DNA of 64,000 nt, taken from positions 149,712,575 to 149,776,574 of the forward strand of contig NC_134455.1 in the NCBI RefSeq assembly GCF_047948215.1. Reading direction: 5' to 3'. The notes beneath the pieces were generated by a model. It saw nothing but the letters and a program-made list of their open reading frames with translations, did no database searches and was not told the DNA's origin. Position 1 is the stretch's first letter. Each line of letters opens with the position of its first letter. The position numbers and the translations under genes were made by a program. The stretch comes from Lycorma delicatula (Eukaryota; Arthropoda; Insecta; Hemiptera; Fulgoridae). This document shows, piece by piece, positions 21,480 to 35,742 of this stretch.

Positions 21480-22290
21480 AGCTAAATTAAATTTAAAAAA
21501 ACAGGAACATATAAACCATGTAACAAAACATCTGATTACATGATGTAAATTAGTAAAAAATTAATGAAAGTTAGTAAAAATCTGTTGCGCTCAAAAAGTA
21601 ACAGTAGGTGGTAAACCTGTGGGAACTTAAAATAAAGCACTATTAATAAATTAACAAGAAATTTAAAAAATGCAATTATGTAATTATCGGTAAGGACACT
21701 GAGTCAATGAAGGAGGGAATAATGGCTACCTTACACCACCGCCTCTCCATGAGCCAAGAACTAAAGCACATCAAGTGTCCTGTAAGCAATCAAAGTTGGT
21801 GTTTCTACCAGACACCCTTGGCTAATTGTGAAAAACCTGGAGTCATAATGACAACAAATCCACACATCACTCAACACAATAGTTTTAATATATGTTGCCC
21901 CAATATATTAGAGATTAATTGATCCTTCATTATTCGAACGGTGTATCCAAAGGCGCACACAAAATCTCGACAAAAGTTTGTGTAGTTGCATTTGGCGCAT
22001 TTGTGAAAAATCTAAAAATATATCCAAAGAACTGGTTGAAATCAGGGATGCTGAAGCAGTCAATAACCTAAATTTTGGAAATATTGCCACAACTGAATCC
22101 ATGAAGAAGTATGGTCTACCGCCTGGTAGAAACACAGTCGCTGTAGAAAGGGAGATAGTAAACGGAAGCTGAAGATATATTGGGCAAGATCTTCTGAACA
22201 CCAGAAAAGGAGAAGAATTTTAAGGTTTAAAAGTCTGAAGGAACAAAAGAAAAACAAAGTAGAAGGTTTAACATTTAAAGCAGGAGAATT
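21480..22290 (+). pseudogene. Mutator-like transposase, C-terminal half, broken
   Basis: After a GHV/NHVTKHL-like segment (about 21510) and KVTVGGKPVG (about 21600), the frame at 21707 reads MKEGIMATLHHRLSMSQELK and CPVSNQSWCFYQ. This is the conserved region of arthropod Mutator-like proteins normally ending SWCKY or SWCFY. Downstream in another frame come SLCSCIWRICEKSKN, VEIRDAEAVNNLNFGN and MKKYGLPPGRNTVAVE, followed by a basic tail. Frameshifts at about 21840 and 21960 break it. The N-terminal half of the same family is at 7266-8140 on the same strand. Confidence 0.75.
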
Positions 22291-23560
22291 TTTAAAAATA
22301 TTGCTAGGTGAGATCTATATTTTACATTGTATACCTTAACATTTGTTTTCGGAAAATGATGATTTATCGAGTTTCAAAATATAACTTTGTTCGTTAATTA
22401 ATAATGCCATGAATCTTTTTGCAAAATGTTCAGGAAAATGAGCTCTCTACAAACTAGTATTGATATTTCATTTCCAATTGTACAAGTTTAAAAATAAAAT
22501 CTAGAATTTAGTAACTTGGAAACTAGTTTCATTTTTTATGTAATTTTTTTTTAATGCATTTAGTAGGAATTAAAAAAGCATACTATCGTTGATACATTAA
22601 CTTATCCCCTACATTTTAAAAATAAAATAAAGTCATTAGACCTCATAGAGGTAAAAATACAATGTTCTGAAATTATAACTGATTTTTCCAAACCCACCCC
22701 AAAAATAAGGGTCGTTATTGAAATTTTGTTTTTTTGTGAGTAATGTGCATGTAAGTAGGAATTAATTACCAAGGTTACAGATGTTTTGCATTGAAGGAAA
22801 TTTTTTTTTAATGTGGCTTGATTACTCCCTTTAAACTTCATTTAAGTCGGCTATCATTTACAGAGACTAACTAGATTTAGAAAAAATTACAGTACCCTCT
22901 TCAAATATTAAGTGACTTAGTCTTCTAGCATTTATAATACTAGCCGTATTTCATCAATCTAGTTTCTTAATTACTTAAACTTAAAGAAGATGGTAACTGG
23001 ATTGCATTATTTGACCCCTTTCTGTATATAAAAATAAAGTCCTTTCCTTTCCATCACTTGGGTAGCTTTACTATTTTGATAAATATGTTTCATTAAATTT
23101 TTATAGTTTCAATTAATTTTATTCATTGGTAAAGATGTGAACAAAAATTTTTGATTAAAATAAATCAAACACCTTCCTACAGTAAATAACAAGCTGGAAT
23201 TTGGTATTCCAGCGTGTAAATATAGGTACTATAATATACGGTAGTGTGTGTAAATACACACTGGAATCTGATATTCAGATAATTTTTCCAGTCAGTTACT
23301 TAAGAACATGCATATGATTGACAATAATATATGCATGAAACCAGATTAAAAACCTGCTTGCTCACATAGATAGTAGTATCTTTCTAAGCCTCTTTATACC
23401 TACTTAGTAAAATTTTATAATATCCACAGCTGCTCCTTAATTGTTAAGTGAAGATAGTTTTCTGTATTTTGATTATTACCATTTGTGTAAAAAAAATTAT
23501 ATGATAACCAATTGGATGCTAGTTCCTTTCTAAAATATTATTAAATAAAGATTTATAGAA
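22291..23560. other. AT-rich interval, no gene seen
   Basis: No supported gene. A small hairpin GCTGGAAT / ATTCCAGC lies at 23193-23213. Confidence 0.4.
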
Positions 23561-23565
23561 ACCTT

Positions 23566-23800
23566 TTTTTTCCCCCTACTTCCCTGGCCGGACGGATATA
23601 CAGTTAAATAAAGCTCAGCCCAGGAGAGTGTCCTTAAAACTCTTAACGGGCCTCCCTGCCTATTGGCATTATGTCCGGCATGACAGGTCGGCCCGCCGGT
23701 TGGATCTTTTATCGCCTACCTCTAATCCCCGAGAGGGGTTAACCAGGCCCGTTAGATAGTACAATGTATTGTACTAGCAATATATTGAACCCTGTCTAAT
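23566..23800 (-). mobile_element. GC-rich retroelement end, minus strand
   Basis: A sharply GC-rich island in AT-rich surroundings. Read on the minus strand it goes from CTAACGGGCCTGGTTAACCC through CGGCGGGCCGACCTGTCATG to GGCCAGGGAAGTAGGGGG and an A run, as expected for the 3' end of a non-LTR element. It follows an R1-gag-like frame on the same strand. I cannot match it to another element in the window, so the exact family is open. Confidence 0.45.
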
Positions 23801-24127
23801 ATTTTAAATTCCTTAAAATATTAGACTGCATGGTCTATTTAATTATTACAACCATTCCTTTTCCCAATTTTCCTCCATAATTAGTTACTGCTACCAACCA
23901 GTTTTTGCCTATCATTAACTGATACTTCATACTCTTATTGTTACATTATTATTACTTAGTTGTTATTATTATCATCAATAGCCTCTCCTATTAATCATGC
24001 AACTGTAATTAGCTATTTCCCTCCTCAAATGAAAACAATTCAATTTACATAAGAAAACCTAATACTTTTCTTTTCCTTTCTTCTTATTTAAAAATTATAA
24101 TTTAATTTAGATGTTCTCTTTTGTGTA

Positions 24128-24364
24128 TTAACTCCTAGTACTTTTTGATAACTTAACATAACTTTTATTAGATATTATCCAGCTATTGGCAAAAATAATT
24201 CTTACATCAATTTTTAACTTACTGTAATTCTCAATGGTAATAACTTCATTTGGGATTATAATCACTTTTAATTTCAGCTTCTTTAAGAATTTACTGCAAT
24301 CCTCTTCAGTTTTAGATATTACTATGTAACATTTTGGTTTAGGTAGAACATTAAACACTTCCAT
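24128..24364 (-). pseudogene. R1-type gag (ORF1) fragment
   Basis: A 78-codon minus-strand frame, starting MEVFNVLPKPKCYIVISK and containing EDCSKFLKKLKLKV and LKIDVRIIFA. It resembles the region of R1/Jockey-group ORF1 proteins just before the zinc knuckles (a ferredoxin-like fold with an RxxxDGRxIxC-type strand). The zinc knuckles themselves are not visible. Family assignment is by resemblance only. Confidence 0.4.
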
Positions 24365-24399
24365 CTTAATGTACTATCTTTAATAATCTATTGTTGCTC

Positions 24400-25640
24400 T
24401 TATATTTAAAATTGTTGGCTACATTAATATTACATATTGGTGTCATATTTCCAGCTAAAGTATATCAATTCATAATCGGTACAAAATAACTGCCCTCTTT
24501 CATTTCTCTTCCCATAACCATGTTGATCAGTTACCCACTAATTACCAATAATTTTTCACTTCGGCCTTGCTGATTAAATCCCTCATTACTAATACATAAG
24601 AGATGGAATTCTGTGTCTGATTAGGCTATCGTAAAATCCTATCACATTCTTTATGTTTCTGAGGATCAGCAATTGGATCCAGATTATTATTATTAATAAT
24701 GCATTTTCTTTTAATTTTATTTTATTATTCTAATTTTATTCATAATGTGAGTAAATCCTTTCAAATAAGACTAGTCTTTAAAAATCCTGTCCCTTTGCAG
24801 CCCTCTTTTATAACCACAATATACACGTGTAGATCCCAACTTTCTTTTAATAGTTTATTTATCTCTTAAAAATTGTGTTTTTATTAAATCATGATAAATA
24901 AATACCTAAAATATATAAATAAATGTTTAATAATCAATACCTAAATTACATTTAATACATTATGCGCTTTGTTAGATGTAAAGTATAAGTTTCATCTACC
25001 TTAAATTTGATCATTAAGATTACAATCCAGGGTTAACAAAATCCTCACTATCATTTGAGGTTTCTTATTCTGTAGTTTATAATAATCTCTTGGTCAGTAG
25101 GATCCCTCAGGGTTATTGGAGTGAACAAGAGGGAAGTCATTTAGTAAAACATTATGTACATAATGATTTTCAAGAACACATTCGGTTCTAGTAAATAAAA
25201 ACAAAAAAGAAAAGCTGAAACGTGCACAACAGTTATGATCTGCAGGTGCAGCAGCTGTGGAATCTTGAACTTATGTTTACAATAATTATGAGCAGTTAAA
25301 AATATCAACGTAAACTAAAGTGAAAATAGTTTAAGGGATGAGGTGGAATTATTTTAAGAGCTTGGAAGCATTATCAAACAAAAAATGTTACAGACAGAGG
25401 TGTATCAAAAAAGATTCTGAAATTTTACTTTCTAAATTTTCTCCTGATTAAGTTGCGTTGTAAAAGTATAAAATTAAGTCTGTTTAAGAAACGCTCTGAA
25501 AATAATTTATATCTTTAATGAAACAAGAAAATTTTAATTATTATGAAGCATTATAGCAGATACAACCTAATTAAAAAACCTACACACATACATATGTGAA
25601 CACACATGCATGCATATATATATATACATTTGTTACAGCA
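24400..25640. other. AT-rich interval, no gene seen
   Basis: No recognisable exon or element on either strand. Confidence 0.4.
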
Positions 25641-25649
25641 GTAGTTCAC

Positions 25650-26779
25650 ATTTCACACAATCTTACTTATATTTCATGTAATAATCCGAGATGTACTGCT
25701 TCGCTAAGTTTCAGAGCCCAGCAGCTTTTGTTATCTTTAAATATTCTGTTACCCTCAGTCCTTACTGTTACTCAATGTTATATTACCTCCCTTGGTGGTA
25801 AATTATGTCCCTTGGGTGGTGGTCCCTCTGTAAATTATTGTTTTAGTCTTTGTAGGTATCATAAAAACTGCACGAATCTGGTTTTTGTCACAGAACTGTA
25901 TGTACTAATAAGGCCTTAAATATTATTAGCCAAACATATCAACACGTACTCATGTGTTTAGTTTCCATGAGTGCTTTGCAGGCAATTTGTAACATGTATT
26001 CCAGACACCCTGTTGTATGCGATGCAATCTGTTATCTCTGAAATGACAGAGTAACACTACTGTGAGCTTCTGCTGGATTTCTAGTCATATTGGAATTTCA
26101 GGCAATGAGCACGTTGATCATGCAGCAAAAGAGACCTGTTTGAAGCCTCCTTTCACTAATTTCTCTGAAGAGGATGGTCCATGATGACTGCCAATGTATA
26201 TGTAATGCTATCATCAGCAATAAACCTCATCCAGTTAATTAACACTGTCACCATAACCTCCTTATGCAGGAATAACCATCGAGAGGAGGTTATTTTTGAT
26301 CATTCATTTGTGAATAGGATATACTAAACTTTCTCATGGACATCTCATGAATCAGACCGATGCACCTGTCTGTGTTTACTGCAGCTGCCAACTCACAGTA
26401 CTACATGCTTGTGGATTGTGTTTGTTATGTGGAATTGTGTTGGAAGTTTAAACTAGGAGATCCAAAATATCTTAGATAACAATGAATCAGTGTTATCTAA
26501 TATCTTAAGACCATGCATCTGGATTCTGGTATTAGATTTTTACTGTAATGAGTTTCTCCATTTAAGCCTTTTAACGTATGGCAAATTTCTTGTTTTACAT
26601 TAGATTTTTAATATTGTTTTTATTTTGGTTTCATTTTATATTTAGCATACCACATAGGCAGGTGTTTTACATCTGTTTAATATTTAGGTAAATTTTAATT
26701 GTTAATTTTTAATTATTTACTATAGTAATTTTGTTCCGGGCGTTGATAACAAAATTTCATTTTGCAACCAGGAAAAAAC
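25650..26779 (+). mobile_element. Jockey/I-type non-LTR retrotransposon, 3' end with RNase H
   Basis: The + strand carries decayed RNase H sequence: SALQAICNMYSRHPVVCDAI (about 25970), then VSFCWISSHIGISGNEHVDH (about 26070), where functional copies have WxPSHxGIxGNExAD. Downstream comes a cysteine-rich end (VCVYCSCQLTVLHALVDC, about 26370). A T-rich 3' region follows, ending in a GGGCG...CCAGG hairpin and an A-tail at 26772-26778. The 5' limit is uncertain. The same 3' end recurs as a nested insertion at 35118-35404. Stops and frame changes show it is dead, and the RT domain is missing. Confidence 0.8.
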
Positions 26780-29700
26780 ATTTTAATACTCATCATATAA
26801 TCTTGATAATGAAATGGAAATAAAAGTTTCCAACTGTAGTATAAATGAGATTTGGGCCAGACAATAGACGAAGAACAGAAATTCATTGATAATGTTTACA
26901 AAGAAATTTTAAATGAACAAATTTGGTGAAGAAATGCACTTTTTGGCTTTTCATCCAAGTAGTAAGGAGTCAGTGTGTCACATCTCAGGAAAATTACATT
27001 TCAAATTCACTTAAATTTTATTACAGTGAAATACGTACCAATTATAGGATTATGAACAATATGATTACATCATTGCAGAACAAAGACGCAACTAGCAGTG
27101 AATCTAAAAGATTTCCTAAAAATAAAACAAATTAAACTGTACAATTGTTCTTATTTTTCACAAAAAGTGATGAAAATATTTTATATAATATAAAAGGAAC
27201 TTTAAAAGGAATATTAGGCCAGCTAAGATAGTTATTCTGATAATAAAATACAGGAAGCAAAAATCATGTCTAAAACACTTTGGAAGGCTATAATGTAACA
27301 TAAATCTTATAAAAAATAATATTTTAGAGGTAAATAATATAAGTAGCAGAATAAGCTAAATAAAAAAATAACAGTAATTTTTTTAAATAATAGTATATTT
27401 TTAAATATAATAAAGAGGCAAAATTATTATTTCCCATTAAAATTCATAAAAGAAGTTACACAATGTAAAACCACTATATCCATGAGACATGAGAGATGCA
27501 GATGCAAAACCTGTTAAATGATAGTTCAATGGGGACATTGCAGAAAGTGTTATATCCAAACAAGAAACGCAGCCAACTTGCACTATAGGTTCCAAAACCT
27601 ATTATGATACAGGAGGGCAATGAGAATTTTTTTATTTCTAGTGATGAAAAATTTGGTCCTGAAAACATTACTGGTTCAAGCTGCTCATTATGCATACAAC
27701 TTTACAATATATAAAGGGGTTTGTACTTCAAAAGTTGAAATAATAATACATTTTGTCATGTGGATTGAAAATTGAAAATGAATTCAAGAGAAGCTCAAAT
27801 GAGATAGTTTAAGCCTTACATAAGTGTCTTGTCGGCACATGAGTGGTGTTACCAGAAGAGAAAGATGGTTACTGAATAAAATTGGATTGAGATAGACATA
27901 CACATTAATGATGATGAAGATTAGTTGTTGCATTGGTGCATTTCGAGTTTATGAAGGAAGTTATTGATGTAGGAATCTCTATTCAGTACCCAAAATTTTA
28001 GTTTCAATATGTGCATGAAAGATTTTAAGTTAATATCTTGATATTGTAATAATTATGAAGAAATTTTAATGACAATTATTGAATTAAGTTTTACCTATTT
28101 TAATGTAATCCATTTTTGTAATGCTGTAAAATATAATGATGAAATGTCGAAGTTCCATCTTTAGAATTTAACCATACGATACAGTAATTTAATATATTTG
28201 TTGTTATTGTAGTGTTATGAAAGTATTTTTGTAAATTTTGTTTCTTTCAGCTGTATATTTTAAGCTATAATGATTTAATTGTGTAATATAAAAATTATCT
28301 TTACTTTTACTTAATTTAGGACAATAAATTAAAATAACTATTTCATCTGTAATTAATATACATCTATACTATTGTAATGTAAAGATTATTTTTAATACTT
28401 GATCAAATTACATCAGTAAAGAATTAATTTTATCTTTTAAGTACTTTTAAGCCATACTGTTTATTGTACTGTATCTTGTAGTATTCTTCAGTAATGTCAA
28501 TTACATTCTACTGTAATCTAATTTTCTTTTCCATTAAATTTAATAAAAAAATACAATTTTAGTTTTACCATGCATGTCAGTTAAAATATCCTTAACAGTT
28601 TGGATACAGCTGGTTTTGCTCCTTGAACAAAAAGCAAGATGGTGAGCCTTACATATGCAAATCCCGTAAATCCTTCATCCATTAGCAAAACCAGTTATTT
28701 GAAAATTAATTATTAAATTATAGTTTATTCAGTAATTAGAAAACTTACAGATTTTAAGAGAAAGTACCACTTTTTCATAATTTTTATAAAACGAAACTTT
28801 TTTTTACTAATAAAAATTTCATTTTGACAGTTTCCTGATAATTAAAAAAAAATGAAAATTGGTTTTGTACTTGGACTAGTCCTATCAAAAGATTAATTTA
28901 CGTAAAGTTATGTAAAAAAGAGATATCATTGCTACAGAACCAAAGAAAACTGCATATAAACTGATTATATGAACTGTTTATCAGCTGATTAACAAAAAAT
29001 AAACAGGTTCTTACCCATTTCTGAACAAGCAATGTTTCAAAACAGTGTTAACACATAAAATCGTGTTGTACCAGCCTATAAAATTGAAATGCTTTGAAAA
29101 TAAGGGACCATCTTCACGTTAGTAATATAGATTTTTTCTTATGTTCTGCCTTCTCTATCAATATGAATTCAAGGGGAAAATTAAAATACAAGTAGAAAGA
29201 ATGATGCAGAATGTTTAACAAAATATAGTTTATACTCTGTATTAAATTTTTACTACTCAATTAAAAAAATTACCCAAATTTTTGGTAATAAATTAAAATT
29301 GGTTAATTAAATTAATTACTTAATTAAAAGATTAATATTTGCTTTTTTATATATTCTGTTAATAACTGTAGTTATATGAAATTAGTTATCTATTTATTAT
29401 TAGTAATGTTTTTGAGCATTCTAAGAATATGGACATGGAATTAAAGGAATTTTTGAAAAATCATTAAGAAATTTTAGTTCTTACCATAAAGATAGAGGAG
29501 CCATTATAGCTGTTAAAAGAGAATAGCGCTTGAGTTGGAGTGACTGGTGAAATAAAATTGCTAAGAAAGAACAAAAGTTTTAATGTGTATGAAACAAACA
29601 TTTAAACTAGGAGAAATATGCTTGAGATTCATGGTATTCTTGAATCAAAAAAAATAAAAACGATGTACCTATGGTTGGGTGGACAACTGGTAGAACCTTG

Positions 29701-30247
29701 GGTGAATCGGTCAGTAAGGTAATGAATAATAACTGTCATCATCTGCTTAATCAATGATTATCTAAAAGAAGAAAGTAACAAAAGTACTTTTGTCTACTCC
29801 AGTGAGCCTTGTGAGAGAATCTTATAGTTTTCTACTTCATTTAGTGTTACTATCAGATGACAATACTTCTTTAAATACATGTGTACAACAGAAAGAAGAA
29901 GTGTTTTCAGTGCTGCAAGGAAGATAAAAATCAGTAAAAAAATATCAATACTTTTGTATAAAGAATGGTAAAATAATGCGTAGAAAAGAATATGGAGGTC
30001 CTGTAATATACTTTGAGCAATGGAAGATGTTGAAACACAAATATAATACTTTAAATCTGTTAATCAGAATATTATAAATTTATAGCAATTAAAATATGTT
30101 GTCTTGTAATAACCACAGTTTTTTTTGAAAATATTTTTTATATCTATTGCAATTAAAAATATTATGAGCTTTAAACACTGGAGCAAATGCAATTTGTACA
30201 ATGAATTACTTGTTTCTACAACTAGAAATAAATGTGTGAAATTAGTA
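26780..30247. other. Long AT-rich intronic interval, no gene identified
   Basis: I found no supported exon or transposon. A short inverted repeat CTGGTTTTGCT / AGCAAAACCAG lies at 28610-28620 and 28684-28694, 63 bp apart. An open stretch at 27474-27695 (73 codons on the minus strand) has no recognised domain. Confidence 0.4.
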
Positions 30248-31674
<1,427 letters not shown>

Positions 31675-31762
31675 GGAAATGAAAACTGCAACAAATACTC
31701 AGATCAGTTCAGAAAATCCTTCAAACGATGAGCAAAACAGTAAAAATAATGAGAAATATATG
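31675..31762 (+). CDS. Exon of coiled-coil host gene
   Basis: An 88-bp exon with acceptor TTGCTGATTACAG and donor GTAAGC. Its first base completes the split Glu codon left by the 2972-3182 exon, and the remaining 29 codons end in phase 0, matching the next exon. It encodes MKTATNTQISSENPSNDEQ and then SKNNEKYM, a polar, probably disordered Ser/Asn/Glu-rich linker. It is found only through splice sites and phase, so further exons could still exist in the 28.5-kb intron before it. Confidence 0.6.
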
Positions 31763-32870
31763 GTAAGCTAATTTTGCTTAAAAAACCTATTTTGATTTTA
31801 CAGTTTTAAGCACGAATTTATACTTATCACACACTTGCCACATCATACATATTTTTTCAGCCATTTTTTTTTTTTTTTTTTAATCTAGAAATATATTATA
31901 TTAAATAATGCAGGTGATTTGATAACTAGCATCACTGAATTTGATTTTCACCAGTACTATGTAGATTCAAATCTTGCTTAGCAATACAATTTGACTAACT
32001 TAAATCCAGTTCCGAAATGAATAAAATAAGGAATAATCTAATCAATGATTGTACACACAACCCATTCATAGATAGAATCACAATTCTATTTACCACTGCT
32101 GCACTAAATAAATTAATAATAATATTATTATCCTCCAACAATAAGCATTCAAAGTAAAATTCAAGAAACACTTTTACAAGCATTTTCTATTCATTAAATT
32201 TATTTTAACAATAGAGTCCACTAGATTACTATTGAGTAGCAGAAATTGCTGTGTATTGTATAGCTACTGATTTATAGTTATGTTTACTTACTTACATCTT
32301 CTGTAGTACAAGGTCCACAATATTATTTTATGCCATATGTGTGAGTTAAATTGTGTTATTAGGAAAAGAAGTGATTAACCTTAAAGATATAGTAAAAAAC
32401 ATGTAGTATGTGTGTATGGTCTGGTTTGAGTAATGTATCAAAAGGTATTTGAAATTTGTATTGATATAATTATTATGGATATGAATAAGAATTTTCCCAG
32501 TATGGGAAACTCTGTATTGGAAGTGGCTGCATAATGAATATAATTAATTTAAGAGAAAGAAACTGTCGCATGTTAATAAATTCTATAGAGATTCCTCAGG
32601 TATAAACTGAGAAAAATGTTTATAACAACTGCTTTTGTTAATAGATAAATAATTGAAAATAGGGGATTTTTTATTATTGATTATTTTAAACATTAATATA
32701 AATGGAACATTAGTAAATACATGAATAGTAATTATACTAATATTTAATATTGTATATTAGTAACAAATATACTAATTTAAAGTATAGACTACTATATTTA
32801 ATAATATAATATAGCATTTACTTGAATGGATATTCTGTTTATCCACCTTGTGACAATCTTGATCGCTACA
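31763..32870. other. AT-rich intronic interval, no gene seen
   Basis: No supported exon or element. The right end leads into the 3' end of the R1-type element. Confidence 0.4.
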
Positions 32871-33799
32871 CTATCTTTCCTTCATTCCTAGCCCATCAGG
32901 GCTAGGAGGATTTATTGGAGGTCATCTTATAGACCCTCAAAACCTGATTACATATCGCAGTCATCATAGTCATCTGTTTTGCCTTCGTCAGGATGCCACC
33001 GATGCAAATGCCTTGGCAGACATTTCCATCAGCGTGATAACTCAACTTTACTATCACCTTCATTACAGGCTTCTTCTAAATTATCACTCATCTGTTCTTA
33101 ATCTGTAGCTCTCTGAACTAGGTAATTAACTGTTCTGCGGAAGCACGATCTCACACCTAACTCTAACATCGAAGGGTACAAATAATCATTTTTTATAACT
33201 AAATTTCAAACTAGACTACATTATCAAATGTATAAATTCATTTGAGTCTACTACAAATATCTAAATTTCTATCCTTGTACATCTTAAATAAGTGTTGATT
33301 CCATCAATGACAATTCTGTCCTAAAAATACCCAGATCTAGTTCTCTATTTGTCAAAGATAATTAAGAAATCTTAACAAAGATACAAACATTAACTTAACT
33401 CTGATCTGGTCTGCTTTTGGGAGCGAGGTCAATGACTTCACCCACCATATCACAGCTCCATCATAATTTTCCAAACACAATTATATATATTTCTGTTCTG
33501 AAAACAAATATCTAAATTAACTGGAGCTCAATGCCCAAACAACTATCTTGGTAAAATAAGCATCCAAGCAGGCCCCTAAGATACCCAGGTAGTTACTCTT
33601 GACTATTATCAAACTCCTTTAGCCATCCTTTGCCGGGTCAATCTATATTCCATACTCTTTGGGTTATCCAATTGACTTTAATATGAAATCTAGATGAAAA
33701 TAAATTCTTGCAAGTTCTCTTAACTATTCTACTATATTCAGCTTCATAGTTTGAGCAAACATGCAGGACAGGTTATCAACTCTACTTTCCAGGTGTAGA

Positions 33800-34980
33800 G
33801 CTAAGCCAATCAAACCAAACCTAAAAAACTTATACCTAAAAGCACAATGTCCAGAAAGAGAGTAATACACCAGTTGGGGGAAACCCACCTAGCAACTTGT
33901 AAACTTTTCACATTTGGGAAGATGCCAAGTGTGTAACAGCCATCAGAAGATACATTCCATCTTATCTGCCACGAATGGGAATCTTGGTCCTCTACTTCCC
34001 ACATGTGCTTAGAGCTGAGTTGGCCTACCTTTTTGTCATCTCATCAAGTTGTAATTTATGCTCAATGGCAAGAATATCAATTGGCTTATTACCCGCAATA
34101 ACAAGGACTGCCCAAGGAGGGACAGTTCTATAGCCTCCTAGCATGATAGTAGTAGGAGACTGGTCTCTCAAGAAAATATTCCTATAAATTTTATACCTAA
34201 TTTCATTAGCCCACACAGGTGTAGCATGCAGAATTATAGCCTCACTGACACCTTTGTAAAGAAATATGGGCATAGTTCTGAAATTTAAACCCCAATCAGA
34301 ATGAACCACTCTGTGACCACCAAAGAAAGCATCACATGCCTTCTTGGCAACATATTGAAAGTGCTCCTTGAAACAAAGATTCTCATCAAGGATAAAACTA
34401 GATACTTCTGAAATAATGGGATGTACTTAATTGGATGGCTTGCCATCGATACACGAGCTTGTCGTATATCAGCTAGTCGACCTTTAAGCAACATCATTTT
34501 GGTTTTTTCTGGACTGAACAGCACCGTATGTTGTTGACCCACATCTGCAAAATATTACAAGCCTGGGCTGCCCTGAACTCGATCTCACTCCTTGTATCTC
34601 CTTGAGCCTCAATACAGGAGATAATGACCGTAACCTTGAGAATAGCATCCTCTGTGCCCTTGCCTGGGCAAAAACCATACTGATCATCTATCAACAATTT
34701 GCTGGAATTCAACCTATCATTAAAACAAAGGTTCAAAATCTTTTTGAAAAAATTTTCCAATTACTGGCAAGAGTGTAAGAGGTGTTTAAAAAGAGCTCGT
34801 GGTGGGTTCTTTGTCACCACCTTTAAATAAAAGTTTAAGAATATTTTTTTTCCAACGAACAGAAATAACGAACAAAGAGCATCCTATTAAAGATCCTGAT
34901 CATAGTAAAAACACAGATTCTAATAGAATGGACAAGGAGCTCTACCGTGATTCCATCAAAATTTGGGTTTATGTTCCTGC
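33800..34980 (-). pseudogene. R1-type reverse transcriptase with deleted catalytic core
   Basis: The minus strand shows IDDQYGFCPGKGTEDAILKV (RT fingers, about 34690), then, almost at once, RAAQACNILQMWVNN (about 34570) and EKTKMMLLKGRLADIR (about 34500). In intact R1 relatives, motif A, motif B and the FADD/YADD motif C lie between the first of these and the other two. They are missing, so an internal deletion removed the polymerase active site. The rest continues through SEAIILHATPVWANEI (about 34230), VPPWAVLVIAGNKPIDILA and RWNVSSDGCYTLGIFPN (about 33960). Confidence 0.8.
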
Positions 34981-35117
34981 AGAACTACAAATCACCTGAC
35001 ATACCGTAGTCCCTGCAGTTTCTAATGATATGTCAGAACGGAAATTAGCATGTTTCTCTTGAACTTGCAGAAGATATGATTTTTCATTGGTTTCAACATC
35101 TTCCAGCAAGAGATCAT

Positions 35118-35404
35118 AAGGACGTTTTGGACCAGGTATTTTTATTTCTTCAAAGTATCAGTATTTTACATACTGATACTTTTTATATTTAAGTTGTATA
35201 TTTGTATATTTAACTTTTTATTTTCTCTTTGTTTTTAGTATTTTAGTTTAAGTTTTAATTTTGTTTTTAAATTTCTACTTTAAGTTTTCTATTTTGCTTT
35301 AATTTTGTTCTGTTGTCTTATTAGATTTTATATTTTATTTTTAAATTTAATATTTTTGTTTTCTGGGCGATGATAATACGAAAATGTTTTTTGCCCAGAA
35401 AAAA
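35118..35404 (+). mobile_element. Nested 5'-truncated Jockey/I-type tail with 10-bp TSD
   Basis: A T-rich 287-bp insert ends with GGGCGATGATAATACG...TTTTGCCCAG and an A-tail, the same 3' end as the element finishing at 26779. AAGAGATCAT flanks it at 35108-35117 and 35405-35414. Removing the insert and one duplicate makes the minus-strand R1 frame read through, which confirms that it inserted into the R1 copy. Confidence 0.9.
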
Positions 35405-35742
35405 AAGAGATCATTCAAAATTTCACCTTTATCAGAATCTACACCTTCCTGAGTTGAGAGAGCTGACAAAAGAATGTTTTTCTTATGCTTATCTCGAAGG
35501 ACTCTATACAACACCCCACAATCTTTACTTCCTTACTGCCTAACAAAGTAAGGCCAAGAATCTCTTTTAAACATCCTAACTTTATGAAAATATTCGTACC
35601 TCTGTCTACAGTAATCAGCAATCAGCAATTATTACCGCTTGCTGATAAGGGTTGCCCTCACTTTGAGCGCTCGGCTGAGATGGTTCACAGTTTGCTTTAA
35701 AGGAAACATCTCCCTATTCCACCAAGCAGCTATTCTCTTGAC

